Shown one piece after another: positions 34,794 through 43,390 of a stretch of 47,093 nucleotides of DNA. A program made the position numbers and the translations under genes. Within the stretch, counting starts at the first letter, position 1; the number at the start of each line of letters is the position of its first letter. Origin of the DNA: Chloroflexota bacterium (GTDB taxonomy: Bacteria > Chloroflexota > Dormibacteria > CF-121); NCBI GenBank assembly GCA_005881425.1, contig VBIC01000113.1, forward strand, positions 1 to 47,093, written 5' to 3'. A model generated the notes under the pieces. That model did not search any database. It had not been told where the DNA came from and saw only the letters and a list, made by a program, of their open reading frames with translations.

Positions 34794-36251
34794 TCAGTGC
34801 GCGGCGCTGGCGGCGTCCGACACCGGCTGGCCCTGGCTTCGGGCAGGGAGCAGCTGCAGGGGATCGACCGGCGCGCTGTCGATGCGGACCTCGAAATGGG
34901 TGTGCGGACCGGTCGAGTTCCCGGTCGACCCGACCAGGCCTATCAGCTGGCCGCGGCTGACGGCGTCGCCGGGTTTGACCACGGAGGAGAGGAGATGACC
35001 GTAGAGCGTTTGCAGTCCGTCCGCATGCTGGATCAGCACGTAGTTGCCGTAGCCGACCAGGTTGCCCCTGGCGTCGGTCATGGCCTGGGCCTGGAGCACG
35101 ACTCCGTCGGCGGCGGCGAAGACCGGCGTCCCCAATGGAACCGCCAGGTCGACGCCGGTGTGGAAATGGGCGTAGCCGGCGTAGGCGGCCTCGAAGACGA
35201 ACGCGGTCGGACCGAAGCCCTGGGAGATGCTGGCGTTCGGAATCGGCCACAGCAGTCCGGATTGCATCAGCGCCGGATCCTCCGGCGCCAGGTTGGCGAC
35301 CGCAAGGAAGGTCGCCTGGGCCCCGACTGCCTGCTCGATCTGCGCCAGCACCGCGTCAGCCTTGAGCTGGACCAGGCGCGCCCGCTCGGCCGCCACCGCC
35401 GGGGAATCCGACTGCGCGGCGTCGAGCGCGCCGAGCGCCCCGTCGATGGTCTCCTGGAGCTGACCCTGCAGGTCCTGTTCGACCTTGAGCTGCTGGCTCA
35501 GGGCGAGATTGGTTCGGCTCAGGCGATCTACGGTGCCGGCCTGCTGGCGGCGTCCCCGCTCGAGCAGAGTCTGGGCGTGCTGCAGGGCGGTCGCGTCGGC
35601 CTGTACCCGCCGGATCGCGGTCTGCTCGCCGTCCACCACCACGCTGCTGTAGCCCATCACACGCAGGAGTCCTCCGAAGCCGCCGGATTCGAGCAGGGCG
35701 ACCAGGAAGTTCTGCTGGCGCTTGTAGATCCGGCGGACGACGCCGTTCAGCGCCACCTCGTCCGCCTGGAGACGGAAGACGGCATCCTTGCGCTGGGTCT
35801 GGACGTCGCTCAACCGCTGGTCCAGCCCCAGGAGCTGGCGGCGGCCGTCGAGCAGCTGCTGGCCGAGGGTGACCAGATTCAGCTGCGCCTGGTTGATCGA
35901 CCGCTGGAGCATCAGGGCGTGGGCCTCGGAGGCCGTGAGCGCCGCGATCAGCTCGCCCTGGGCCTGGGTATTCCGCAGGGCCGGGGCGCTGGGCGAAGCG
36001 GAAGGGCTGGGCGCGGCAGAGGCTGCTGTCGCGGGCGACGCGGACGGGCTGGCCGAAGCCTGGGGACTGGCAGCCGCCAGCGGGCTGGCGTTGTCCGGCG
36101 GCGCCATCGTGGGGGCTGTGTCGGCAAGGGCAGCCATCGGCTGCAGGAGGAGGCCGCCCAGGGCGAGGGCGGCGACGGCGCCGGCCAGCAGCCGGTGGCG
36201 CGGCTGAATACGACACGCATCCGCGAGCGCGATCTTTACACCCCTTCCCAA
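34794..36251 (-). CDS. M23 family metallopeptidase with N-terminal coiled coil (EnvC/NlpD-like)
   Basis: A 485-residue exported wall hydrolase or amidase activator. Signal peptide (LLAGAVAALALGGLLLQPMAALA), a Ser/Pro/Ala-rich linker, a long coiled-coil region (about residues 95-310) and a C-terminal LytM/M23 domain. The zinc ligands appear to be complete: HTGVD, and the HTH in TGPHTHFEV, with GHLLSSVVKPGD before them, so catalytic activity is likely, unlike degenerate EnvC. TTG 36251 is the only standard start before the signal peptide; the sequence upstream has TAACCT (36275-36270) as a possible -10 box. It diverges from the LysM-CHAP gene. Confidence 0.87.
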   Translation of the reverse strand: MGRGVKIALADACRIQPRHRLLAGAVAALALGGLLLQPMAALADTAPTMAPPDNASPLAAASPQASASPSASPATAASAAPSPSASPSAPALRNTQAQGELIAALTASEAHALMLQRSINQAQLNLVTLGQQLLDGRRQLLGLDQRLSDVQTQRKDAVFRLQADEVALNGVVRRIYKRQQNFLVALLESGGFGGLLRVMGYSSVVVDGEQTAIRRVQADATALQHAQTLLERGRRQQAGTVDRLSRTNLALSQQLKVEQDLQGQLQETIDGALGALDAAQSDSPAVAAERARLVQLKADAVLAQIEQAVGAQATFLAVANLAPEDPALMQSGLLWPIPNASISQGFGPTAFVFEAAYAGYAHFHTGVDLAVPLGTPVFAAADGVVLQAQAMTDARGNLVGYGNYVLIQHADGLQTLYGHLLSSVVKPGDAVSRGQLIGLVGSTGNSTGPHTHFEVRIDSAPVDPLQLLPARSQGQPVSDAASAAH

Positions 36252-36487
36252 GTCTTTACAACCTTTTCCAGGTTACCCTGCCGGCCGCGCCGGCCGTCTC
36301 GCCTCCCAGGTCGCGCGCTCAGCCGCTTACGAACTCACGCCTGGCCCCGCCTCCTCCCCAGGCGGCGGATTTCCAGCAGTGTCTCGCATTTTTACATTTT
36401 TGTCACTACCGGCCCGCTGCACGGTTTCCGCACCAGATGTGCAGAATGAAGAGCCCGTCCCGATAGCTGCTCGTGGACCGGCTGTGC
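36252..36487. other. 240-base divergent intergenic region
   Basis: This gap separates the M23 gene from the LysM-CHAP gene. It holds a GC-rich palindrome (GCCGGC-CGC-GCCGGC, near 36280-36296), a T-rich stretch (near 36385-36400) and small hairpins such as GCAC-CAGAT-GTGC (about 36429-36441). I looked for a c-di-AMP riboswitch, common before wall hydrolases, and could not match it. Confidence 0.3.
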
Positions 36488-36493
36488 TACCAT
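36488..36493 (+). promoter_or_regulatory. candidate extended -10 (TGCTACCAT) for the LysM-CHAP gene
   Basis: TGC immediately before TACCAT gives an extended -10. It would start transcription near 36500, downstream of the ATG at 36492. The AAGGGGG ribosome-binding site and CTG 36531 remain in the transcript. Confidence 0.4.
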
Positions 36494-36557
36494 GCGTCAA
36501 AACCACCTCGGCCACCAAGGGGGAAAGCTTCTGGCTAAGAGCCGGTTTTTGACGCAT
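36491..36557. repeat. inverted repeat around the LysM-CHAP start region
   Basis: CATGCGTCAAAACC (36491-36504) is the reverse complement of GGTTTTTGACGCATG (36543-36557) except for one bulged base, enclosing the ribosome-binding site and candidate starts. It could be an operator pair or, if transcribed from upstream, a hairpin hiding the start. Confidence 0.6.
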
Positions 36558-37490
36558 GCGATCGTGCTCATCGTCGCTGCAAGCGTCCCGCTCTTCACCG
36601 CATTCAATCGGATCCATACCGACACCGCGTACGGTGCCGGCGATCCCGGGCCCTCTGTAGCAGTCGTTCACCCCTCCAGCGCGGTGAGCGACGTGGTCAT
36701 GAACCAGGCCGGGTACATCGTCAAGATGGATGCCTCCACGGCCGACGTGGCGCCGCGGCGGGACATCCTCCGCTACACCATGAAGCCGGGGGATACGGTC
36801 CAGAACCTGGCCGCCCAGTTCGGCCTGACGGTGGAAACCCTGCGCTGGGCCAACAACCTGGTCGACATCACCGCCGTCCGGTCGGGAAGCACCGTGCTGA
36901 TCCCGCCGGTAAACGGCGTCCTGGTCACGGTCAAGCCCGGGATGCAGCTGCAGGCGCTGGCCATCCAGTACCACATCGATCCCCAGGCGATCATCGACTT
37001 TAACTTCCTGCGGGATCCGAGCAAGCTGGCGTCGGGCTCGATGCTGATGCTCCCCGACGGCCAGGGTCCGAGCCTCGACGTCCCGACGACCACGCGGACC
37101 GTCCAGTGGCACCGCTTCGGCAGCACCCAGATCTCGCAGACGGTTACCTATTACGGGTCGGTCAGCGGGGCCAGCGGCAAGTTCCCCTATGGGTATTGCA
37201 CCTGGTGGGTGGCGCACAAGCGTTTCGTCCCCTGGACCGGTGACGCCTGGCAATGGTGGTACAACGCGCGGCTCTACGGCTTCGCCGAAGGGCAGGTGCC
37301 GCAGGTGGGGGCGATCATGGTCCAGGGCATCAGCTGGTCATCGCCGGTGGGACATGTGGCCTACGTCGAGTCGGTGAACGCCGACGGCTCCTTCACGGTG
37401 TCCGAGATGAACTACGGACGCTGGGGCGTGGTCGATTACCGGACCATCAAGTCGACCGTCGGCCAGGACATCCTGGGCTTTATTTACTAG
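36531..37490 (+). CDS. secreted LysM-CHAP peptidoglycan hydrolase, probable CTG start
   Basis: A wall-binding hydrolase. The signal segment (RFLTHAIVLIVAASVPLFTAF) is followed by two LysM domains (YTMKPGDTVQNLAAQFGLTV and the adjoining repeat beginning VTVKPGMQLQALAIQYHI), then a C-terminal CHAP domain with catalytic Cys in YGYCTWWVA and His in GHVAYVES. The CHAP part is strongly similar to that of the protein at 6826-7449. ATG 36492 is in frame, but it lies in a candidate -10 box and lacks a ribosome-binding site; CTG 36531, seven bases after AAGGGGG, gives LAKSRFLTH as n-region. TTG 36549 is a third option. Confidence 0.85.
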   Translation: MAKSRFLTHAIVLIVAASVPLFTAFNRIHTDTAYGAGDPGPSVAVVHPSSAVSDVVMNQAGYIVKMDASTADVAPRRDILRYTMKPGDTVQNLAAQFGLTVETLRWANNLVDITAVRSGSTVLIPPVNGVLVTVKPGMQLQALAIQYHIDPQAIIDFNFLRDPSKLASGSMLMLPDGQGPSLDVPTTTRTVQWHRFGSTQISQTVTYYGSVSGASGKFPYGYCTWWVAHKRFVPWTGDAWQWWYNARLYGFAEGQVPQVGAIMVQGISWSSPVGHVAYVESVNADGSFTVSEMNYGRWGVVDYRTIKSTVGQDILGFIY

Positions 37491-37493
37491 CCC

Positions 37494-37598
37494 AGAGGCG
37501 AGCGGGCCGCTCTCCGCACCAACTGCGCGCGGGCCCACGACGTATCACGTTACGTGGCTCCCGTGCTCGGTGATGCTGCGCGCGGCCCGCTCGCCTCT
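37494..37598. repeat. 17-base perfect inverted repeat with nested palindromes
   Basis: AGAGGCGAGCGGGCCGC (37494-37510) is exactly complementary to 37582-37598, separated by 71 bases. Inside are CACGT-T-ACGTG (37546-37556) and a ten-base direct repeat CTGCGCGCGG (37523 and 37576). It begins four bases after the LysM-CHAP stop and its right arm ends at the first base of the TAGACT box of the next gene. It may serve as terminator or mRNA stabiliser, or be an extragenic palindromic element. Confidence 0.7.
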
Positions 37599-37603
37599 AG
37601 ACT
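37598..37603 (+). promoter_or_regulatory. candidate -10 box (TAGACT) for the M20 dipeptidase
   Basis: TAGACT ends six bases before ATG 37610. The arrangement is identical to that of the DUF2277 gene and has no Shine-Dalgarno. Confidence 0.5.
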
Positions 37604-37609
37604 GGTCTG

Positions 37610-38989
37610 ATGTCGCCGGAGGAATATCTGGAGCAGACCCGGGAGCAGGGACTGCGGGAGCTGGAGGAGTTCCTGCGCATACCCAGCATCTCGAGCCAAC
37701 CCGAGCGGACAGACGACGTGCGCCGGGCTGCCGAGCACCTCAGGCAGCGCTACCAGGCGATCGGCCTGGAGCATACCGCGATCATCCCCACCGCCGGGCA
37801 TCCGGTCGTCTATGCCGACTGGCTGCGGGCTCCAGGGAAGCCCACCGTCCTGGTCTACGGCCATTACGACGTCCAACCGGTCGACCCGCTGGACCGATGG
37901 ACCTCGCCGCCCTTCGAACCGGTCCGCCAGGACGGCCAGCTGCTGGCCCGGGGCAGCTCTGACGACAAGGGACAGATCGCAGTCCACTGGCAGGCTATCG
38001 ACGCCCTGCTGCGCACGCGCGACGCCCTTCCCCTCAACCTGAAGGTAATCGCCGAGGGCGAGGAGGAGATCGGCAGCCCCAACTTCGCCGAGTTCGCCCA
38101 CGCCGAGCGCCAACGCCTGCGAGCTGACTTCGTGGTCGTAAGTGACACGTCGATGGTTCGCAAGGGCCTGCCGGCGATCACCTACGGGCTGCGTGGCCTG
38201 GTCTACTTCGAGCTGCGGGTGGAGGCCTCCAGCTCCGACCTGCACTCCGGCTCCTACGGAGGGATCGCCCCCAACCCGATCCAGGCCCTGGCCGAGATCG
38301 TCACCCGGCTCAAAGACCCGTCCGGGCGGGTCCTGGTCCCCGGCTTCTACGACCGCGTGCGCCCGCTGACCGACGAGGAGCGCGCGGAGTTCGCCCGCGT
38401 ACCCGTCGACGAGAAGGAGCTGGTTGCGAGCTACGGCTTCGAGGGCCTGGCCGGCGAGCCCGGCTTCACGCCCCGCGAGCGCCAGTGGGGGCGCCCGACC
38501 CTGGATTTCAACGGAGTCTGGGGAGGGTACCAGGGAGCTGGAGCGAAGACCATCATCCCGGGGTCGGCCAACGCCAAGCTGAGCTGCCGGCTGGTTCCCG
38601 ACCAGGACCCGGCGGAGGTGGCGGAGGCGATCGCCCGCCACCTGGAGGCGGTCCGGCCAAGCACCGTACGGACCAGCCTGACCCAGATCGCCGGCTGCAG
38701 CGAGCCCTTTCTCACCCCGCTGGAGCACCCTCTCAACCAGGCAGCCCGCAGGGCCTTGCGGCGCGTCTACGGCAGCGAGCCCGCTTTCGTGCGCTCCGGA
38801 GGTTCGATCGGCGCCGTCCTCCCCCTGCACCGGGAGCTCGGAGCCCCCTGCCTGCTGGTCGGATTCGTGCTCCCCGACTCGCGGGCGCACGCGCCGAACG
38901 AGCGCCTGGACCTGGACTGCTTCCACCTGGGCCGTCGGGCGGCAGCCTCCCTCTGGGAGGAGATCGCGGCTATCACGCCATCCTCCTGA
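37610..38989 (+). CDS. M20 family dipeptidase (CNDP/PepV-like)
   Basis: A 459-residue cytosolic di-zinc dipeptidase. Metal and catalytic residues: His and Asp in YGHYDVQPVD, the bridging Asp in GSSDDKGQ, the catalytic Glu pair in AEGEEEIGS, Asp in VVSDTSM and the last His in AHAPNE. A dimerisation domain with HSGSYGG lies between. It groups with carnosinase-like dipeptidases rather than with ArgE/DapE, and is not a copy of the M20 protein at 18738-20039. ATG 37610 sits at the expected transcript start of the TAGACT promoter. Confidence 0.9.
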   Translation: MSPEEYLEQTREQGLRELEEFLRIPSISSQPERTDDVRRAAEHLRQRYQAIGLEHTAIIPTAGHPVVYADWLRAPGKPTVLVYGHYDVQPVDPLDRWTSPPFEPVRQDGQLLARGSSDDKGQIAVHWQAIDALLRTRDALPLNLKVIAEGEEEIGSPNFAEFAHAERQRLRADFVVVSDTSMVRKGLPAITYGLRGLVYFELRVEASSSDLHSGSYGGIAPNPIQALAEIVTRLKDPSGRVLVPGFYDRVRPLTDEERAEFARVPVDEKELVASYGFEGLAGEPGFTPRERQWGRPTLDFNGVWGGYQGAGAKTIIPGSANAKLSCRLVPDQDPAEVAEAIARHLEAVRPSTVRTSLTQIAGCSEPFLTPLEHPLNQAARRALRRVYGSEPAFVRSGGSIGAVLPLHRELGAPCLLVGFVLPDSRAHAPNERLDLDCFHLGRRAAASLWEEIAAITPSS

Positions 38990-39019
38990 GACGGGCTCGA
39001 TTTTCTGAGAACGTCACGA

Positions 39020-39025
39020 TAAAGT
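39020..39025 (+). promoter_or_regulatory. candidate -10 box (TAAAGT) for the sensor kinase
   Basis: TAAAGT ends eight bases before GTG 39034. No Shine-Dalgarno with proper spacing is seen. Confidence 0.4.
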
Positions 39026-39033
39026 AGCGGGGA

Positions 39034-40881
39034 GTGGCCATCGCCATCCGGCTCCTCGGCTACCTGGTCAGCGCCGGCTTCTTCGCTCTCGGCCTGCTGG
39101 CGCTGCGGGATTGGCTGCGCCACCGTTCCCGCCGCCGCGGCCTGCTGGCGCTGGCCATCGGCCTGATCGCCCTGACCAGCCTGGTGAGCCAGCTCGACAC
39201 CCTGACCGCCAGCCGGTTCACAGGTGTCCTCTCCCTCCTCACCATCGTGCTCTTCATGGCCTCCGCCAACGCGCTGCTCCTCTTCAGGGGAACCTTCCTC
39301 CACCTGAGCCCTGTGGCCGTCGGGATCGCCGCCTCCGCCTCGGCGGCGGTGGTGGTGCTGTTCGAGATGGTCGACCTGTCCGGGGCCGGCGCACATCCAA
39401 CCGCTCCCCAGAGCCTGGCGGTCGCCGCGCTGGTAGTGGTGTGGTGCACTATCGTCGGCGAGCCGATCGTCCGCTTCTGGCTCGCCTCCAACGGGCGCCC
39501 GGCGGTACAGAAGGCCAGGCTTCGGGTGCTCTCCGGCGGTTACGCCGGGATCGCCTTCATCCTCCTCGTCGCCGGGCTTGCGGGCCAGGCCTATCAGAGC
39601 CAGGCGGTGCAGTTATCGACCCAGCTGCTGGCCTTGCTCACCGTTCCGCTGCTCTACGCGAGCTTCTCGCCCCCGCGCTGGCTGCGCCGGCAGTGGCGTG
39701 AGGAGGAGGAGGAGTTGCTGCGCAAGAGCAACCGCGACCTGCTCCTCTTCAACGCCGACCGGGGAACACTGGCCGTCCGTTCGCTGGACGCGGCCATGCG
39801 GCTGGTGGGCGCGGATGCCGGCGCCATCGTCGACGCCGGCCAGGTGCTCGCCGTCCATGGCATCGACGAGGCGACCGCCCGCAGCCTGGCCGATCGGGCG
39901 TCGTCCGCCGGCGGCGAGCACCTGGTCCCCCTCCCCAGCCGGCCCAGCCAGAACGCGATCGTCGTCCCGCTCGGCCTGGAAAGACAGCGAGGCGCGGTGG
40001 TGCTGATCAGCGGAGCCTTCATGCCCCTGTTCGGCTCGGACGAGGTGCTCCGCTTCCAGCAGTTCAGCGTCAACCTGGGGCTGGCTCTGGACCGAGTCCG
40101 GGTGGTGGAGCGGATGGCGGAGGTCGAGCGGACCAAGTCGCAGTTCCTGAACCTGGCCTCGCACGAGCTGCGAACGCCGCTCTCAGTGATCCGCGGCTAC
40201 CTATCCATCCTCGAGAGCGGCTCCCTGGGGACGCTGAACGCCGCCGGGCGCCGGGCCCTGTCGATCCTCTCCGGGAAGGCGATGGAGATGAACCTCCTGA
40301 TCGAACAGATGCTGGAGGCGGCCCGCCTGGAAGAGGGCCGGCTCGGCTTGCGCATCGAGCGAGTAGACGTGTGCGCCGCCGCCTCGGACGCGCTGGATCT
40401 GGTGCGGCCGCTGGCCGACGAGAGGCACCCGCTGGACCTGGAGGCGCCCGGCGTGGAGGTCCCGGTGATGGCCGACCGGGACCGGCTGGCGACCATCCTC
40501 ACCAACCTGCTCGACAACGCCATCAAGTACTCCCCCAACGGAGGGCCGGTGCGCTGCCTGGTCCGGCGGCAGGACCAGACGGGCGTGATCGTGGTGCAGG
40601 ACGAGGGGATCGGCATTGCCGCCTCCGACCAGCCGATCCTGTTCACCCGCTTCGGCCGCGTCCCCGGCGACGACACGCGGCAGATAAAGGGGACGGGCCT
40701 CGGCCTCTACCTCTCCCGGGAGCTGGCCCGTCAGATGGGCGGCGACATCCAGCTGGTCTCGGAGAAGGAGATGGGAAGCGCCTTCACCGTCTCCCTGCCG
40801 CTGGCGGTCGGAGCCCCGGCGGCCGAGCCCAAGGCCCAGCGCGGCCTACGGGTCCTGGAGTCGACCGGCACCGGCCAGTAG
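39034..40881 (+). CDS. membrane sensor histidine kinase (7TM-like, GAF-like, HisKA, HATPase)
   Basis: 615 residues. About seven hydrophobic segments fill residues 1-220, followed by a GAF-like region (about 235-360), a HisKA dimerisation domain with the phospho-acceptor His in ASHELRTPLS (about 376) and an ATPase domain with N-box NLLDNAIKYSPNG, G1 DEGIGI and G2 GTGLGLYLS. It autophosphorylates in response to an unknown signal. No response regulator is adjacent on the same strand; the closest is the convergent OmpR-type gene at 41036-41737, which may or may not be its partner. Confidence 0.9.
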   Translation: MAIAIRLLGYLVSAGFFALGLLALRDWLRHRSRRRGLLALAIGLIALTSLVSQLDTLTASRFTGVLSLLTIVLFMASANALLLFRGTFLHLSPVAVGIAASASAAVVVLFEMVDLSGAGAHPTAPQSLAVAALVVVWCTIVGEPIVRFWLASNGRPAVQKARLRVLSGGYAGIAFILLVAGLAGQAYQSQAVQLSTQLLALLTVPLLYASFSPPRWLRRQWREEEEELLRKSNRDLLLFNADRGTLAVRSLDAAMRLVGADAGAIVDAGQVLAVHGIDEATARSLADRASSAGGEHLVPLPSRPSQNAIVVPLGLERQRGAVVLISGAFMPLFGSDEVLRFQQFSVNLGLALDRVRVVERMAEVERTKSQFLNLASHELRTPLSVIRGYLSILESGSLGTLNAAGRRALSILSGKAMEMNLLIEQMLEAARLEEGRLGLRIERVDVCAAASDALDLVRPLADERHPLDLEAPGVEVPVMADRDRLATILTNLLDNAIKYSPNGGPVRCLVRRQDQTGVIVVQDEGIGIAASDQPILFTRFGRVPGDDTRQIKGTGLGLYLSRELARQMGGDIQLVSEKEMGSAFTVSLPLAVGAPAAEPKAQRGLRVLESTGTGQ

Positions 40882-40950
40882 AAGGAGCGAGACGCCGCGC
40901 CAGCGGTGGCGAGCCAGGGCGCGTGGTGAGCAGGCCGCGCCAGGCACTCC

Positions 40951-40988
40951 GGCCGCACCGGAATTTAGCGGCCGGGCCGCGTGCGGCC
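40951..40988. terminator. hairpin between convergent kinase and regulator genes
   Basis: GGCCGCAC (40951-40958) pairs with GTGCGGCC (40981-40988). It lies in the 154-base gap between two convergent genes and could end both transcripts, but no T-tract follows in either direction. Confidence 0.3.
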
Positions 40989-41035
40989 GTCCGCGAGCCG
41001 CAAATGCGCCCGGTAAATCGAAGCGTCCCAGCCGG

Positions 41036-41737
41036 CTACTCTGCGACGAAGCGGTAGCCGATCCCTGGGACGCTGTGGATGTAGTGGGGCTTCTCCGAGT
41101 CACGCTCGATCTTCTTGCGCAGCCGGTAGACGTGGGCGTCGACGGTGCGGGTCTCGATCTCGACCTCATATCCCCAGACCTTGCGCAGGAGCTCCCCCCG
41201 GCTGACCACCTGGCCGGCCTGCGAGGCCAGCAGGGAGAGCAGGTTGAACTCGGTCAGCGTCAGAGCGACCTCCCTACCCTCGCGCCAGACCTGGCGGCTG
41301 TTCATGTCGATGATCAGGCCCGGGAACTCGAAGCGCGTCTTGGGCTGCTGCTGGGTGACGGCCTGCTCGCTGCGACGTAGATGGGCGCCGACCCGGGCCA
41401 GCAGCTCGCGAACCTCGAATGGTTTGGTGATGTAGTCGTCCGCCCCAACCTCCAGCCCCACCACGACGTCGATGGTGTCGTTCTTGGCGGTGAGCATGAT
41501 CACCGGCACCTGGGCGCCGTCCGCGCGCAGCTGGCGGCAGACGTCCATGCCGCTCACGCCGGGCAGGTTCAGGTCGAGGATGACCAGATCCGGTTCGGAC
41601 TTCTCCAGCATCTCCATCCCCTTCTCGCCGGTATCGGCCTCGAGCAGGTTCAGGTTCTGACCGACGCATGCCATCCGCACGACTTCGCGCGTCGGCGCGT
41701 CGTCCTCGATCATCAGGATCGTCTTCGGGAATGACAT
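41036..41737 (-). CDS. OmpR/PhoB family response regulator
   Basis: A 233-residue two-domain regulator. The receiver has the acidic pair EDD near the N-terminus, phospho-acceptor Asp in VILDLNLPG (about residue 55), Thr in MLTAK and Lys in TKPF. The C-terminal winged helix includes LTLTEFNLLSLLASQAG and the recognition part RTVDAHVYRLRKKIE, ending GIGYRFVAE. It is the second gene of an operon with the hybrid kinase (nine bases apart), which is probably its partner. GGAGAAGGAG overlaps the kinase stop and lies about 13 bases from ATG 41737. Confidence 0.93.
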   Translation of the reverse strand: MSFPKTILMIEDDAPTREVVRMACVGQNLNLLEADTGEKGMEMLEKSEPDLVILDLNLPGVSGMDVCRQLRADGAQVPVIMLTAKNDTIDVVVGLEVGADDYITKPFEVRELLARVGAHLRRSEQAVTQQQPKTRFEFPGLIIDMNSRQVWREGREVALTLTEFNLLSLLASQAGQVVSRGELLRKVWGYEVEIETRTVDAHVYRLRKKIERDSEKPHYIHSVPGIGYRFVAE

Positions 41738-41746
41738 GGTGGTCGG

Positions 41747-43390
41747 TTACTCCTTCTCCAGAAAGTTCGTCACTTGAAGCATGAATTTCTTGAGCTCGAT
41801 CGGCTTCGCGATGTACCCGCTGCACCCGGCGGCCAGGGCCTGCTCTTCGCTGCCTTTCAGGGCGTTCGCCGTCAGGGCGACCACCTTGATGTGGGCCGTG
41901 GCCGGGTCCGCCTTGAGCTGGCGGGTGACCGCTAATCCATCAACGCCGGGAAGCTGCATATCCATCAGTATCAGGTCGGGACGCAGGTGCCGGGCCTTCT
42001 CCAGCCCCTCCTGGCCGCTGGCGGCGGTGTCGACCACCAGGCCGTTGCCCTCCAGGACCATCCGGGCCAGGTCCAGGTTGGAGGGATTGTCTTCCACCAC
42101 CAGGACCCGGTTGCCCTTGCTGGGACCGGGCTTGAGCGGGAGCACCGCGGAGAAGGTCGTCCCCTGGCCCTGAGCGCTCTCGAAATCGATCGAACCGCCG
42201 TGGAGCTCCAGGAGCCGCTTGGTCAAGGCCAGGCCCAGGCCGGTTCCGGGGTACTCCCGGTTGCTGGCGCTCTGGACCTGGTAGAAGGCCCCGAAGATCT
42301 TGTGCTGCAGCTCCTTGGCGATGCCGATGCCGCTGTCCTGGACCTGGATGCGGAGGCTGTCCTCGCCCAGCCGGCCGGCGCGCAGCTGCACCCGCCCGCC
42401 CTGGCTGGTGAACTTGATCGCGTTGGAGAGCAGGTTGTAGAGGACCTGCTTGACCTTGTTCTTGTCCGCGACCAGTGCTAGGTCGGCCGGCTCCACAGCG
42501 CTCGTGATCTCGATGTCCTTCTTCATGGCCAGGGCGTGGACCACATTGAGCACCTCGCGGAACGCGGATTCCAGCGCGAACTCCTCGTAGACCAGGTCCA
42601 TCCGCCCTGCCTCGATCTTGGTCAGGTCGAGGACGTCGTTGATCAGGGACAGGAGGTGCCGGCCGCTGGTGTAGATGTTGTCCAGGCAGTCCCTGCGCTG
42701 CTTGTCGGTGATCTTGCCTGCCAGGTCGTCCCGGAGCAGCTCGCTGAAGCCGAGGATGGCGTTGAGGGGGGTGCGCAGCTCGTGCGACATGTTAGCCAGG
42801 AACTCCGACTTCAGCCGGGAGACCTCGGCGATCTGGGCGTTGGCCGCCTCCAGCTCGTCCAGGTGCGCCTCGAGCTGCTCATAGAGGCGGCCGTTGTCGA
42901 TGGCGATGGCCGCCTGGTTCGTGATCACCTTCAGGATGGCGGCATCCAGCTCGGTGAAGGGGTCGACCCGCTGGCGCGAGAGGGTCATCGCGCCCACCAG
43001 CCGCTGCGGCGTCGCCAGGGGCTGGACGATCAATGAGCGCGGCGGCCGGCTCTGGTCGAGCATCTTGAAACGCGGGTCCTGGGTCGCGTCCAGGACGTTG
43101 AGCGTGGTCTGCTGCTGGACCGCGAAGCCGAGGATGCCCTCGCCTACGGTGAAGCGGGCGATATGGGGAACCTCGTCCCGGTGGGGGTAGGTGGCGATGG
43201 CGGTCAGCTCCCGGCCGTCCTGGTTCAGGAGGAAGACGGTGGCCGCGTCGAAGGCGACCATCTGGGAGGTGGCGCGCAGCATCGCCTCGATGTTGTCGTT
43301 GAGCGAGAGCGAGCCGGTAAAAAGGCCACCGAGCCGGTTCAGCAGCTCGATCTCGGGGTCGGCTGACACGTGGGCGACATTATATGACAT
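41747..43390 (-). CDS. soluble hybrid sensor kinase (GAF-HisKA-HATPase-REC)
   Basis: 547 residues without membrane segments. A GAF domain (about 20-170) senses a cytosolic signal; a short coiled coil leads to HisKA with His in MSHELRTPLNA (about 203), then an ATPase domain (NLLSNAIKF, DSGIGI, GTGLGLALT) and a C-terminal receiver (VLVVEDNPSN, phospho-Asp in LILMDMQLPG, Lys in AKPIE). The built-in receiver suggests a phosphorelay or self-control before the OmpR-type regulator downstream. A perfect TATAAT lies over codons 3-5, ten bases before an in-frame GTG at 43369, so translation may start there rather than at ATG 43390. Confidence 0.9.
   Translation of the reverse strand: MSYNVAHVSADPEIELLNRLGGLFTGSLSLNDNIEAMLRATSQMVAFDAATVFLLNQDGRELTAIATYPHRDEVPHIARFTVGEGILGFAVQQQTTLNVLDATQDPRFKMLDQSRPPRSLIVQPLATPQRLVGAMTLSRQRVDPFTELDAAILKVITNQAAIAIDNGRLYEQLEAHLDELEAANAQIAEVSRLKSEFLANMSHELRTPLNAILGFSELLRDDLAGKITDKQRRDCLDNIYTSGRHLLSLINDVLDLTKIEAGRMDLVYEEFALESAFREVLNVVHALAMKKDIEITSAVEPADLALVADKNKVKQVLYNLLSNAIKFTSQGGRVQLRAGRLGEDSLRIQVQDSGIGIAKELQHKIFGAFYQVQSASNREYPGTGLGLALTKRLLELHGGSIDFESAQGQGTTFSAVLPLKPGPSKGNRVLVVEDNPSNLDLARMVLEGNGLVVDTAASGQEGLEKARHLRPDLILMDMQLPGVDGLAVTRQLKADPATAHIKVVALTANALKGSEEQALAAGCSGYIAKPIELKKFMLQVTNFLEKE
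43379..43384 (-). promoter_or_regulatory. consensus -10 box (TATAAT) inside the kinase 5' end
   Basis: On the minus strand TATAAT lies nine bases before GTG 43369. TTGCGA lies 19 bases upstream as a poor -35. If used, the mRNA begins after ATG 43390. Confidence 0.45.

Noticed and set aside
34756-35250. Upstream extension of the DNA glycosylase frame
   Set aside because: This stretch lies inside the M23 peptidase gene in another frame and has no glycosylase-like residues. The GTG at 34755 fits the family start.
36252-36491. c-di-AMP (ydaO) riboswitch upstream of the LysM-CHAP or M23 gene
   Set aside because: Such switches often precede wall hydrolases, but I could not align the conserved core on either strand. 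A covariance-model search would settle it.
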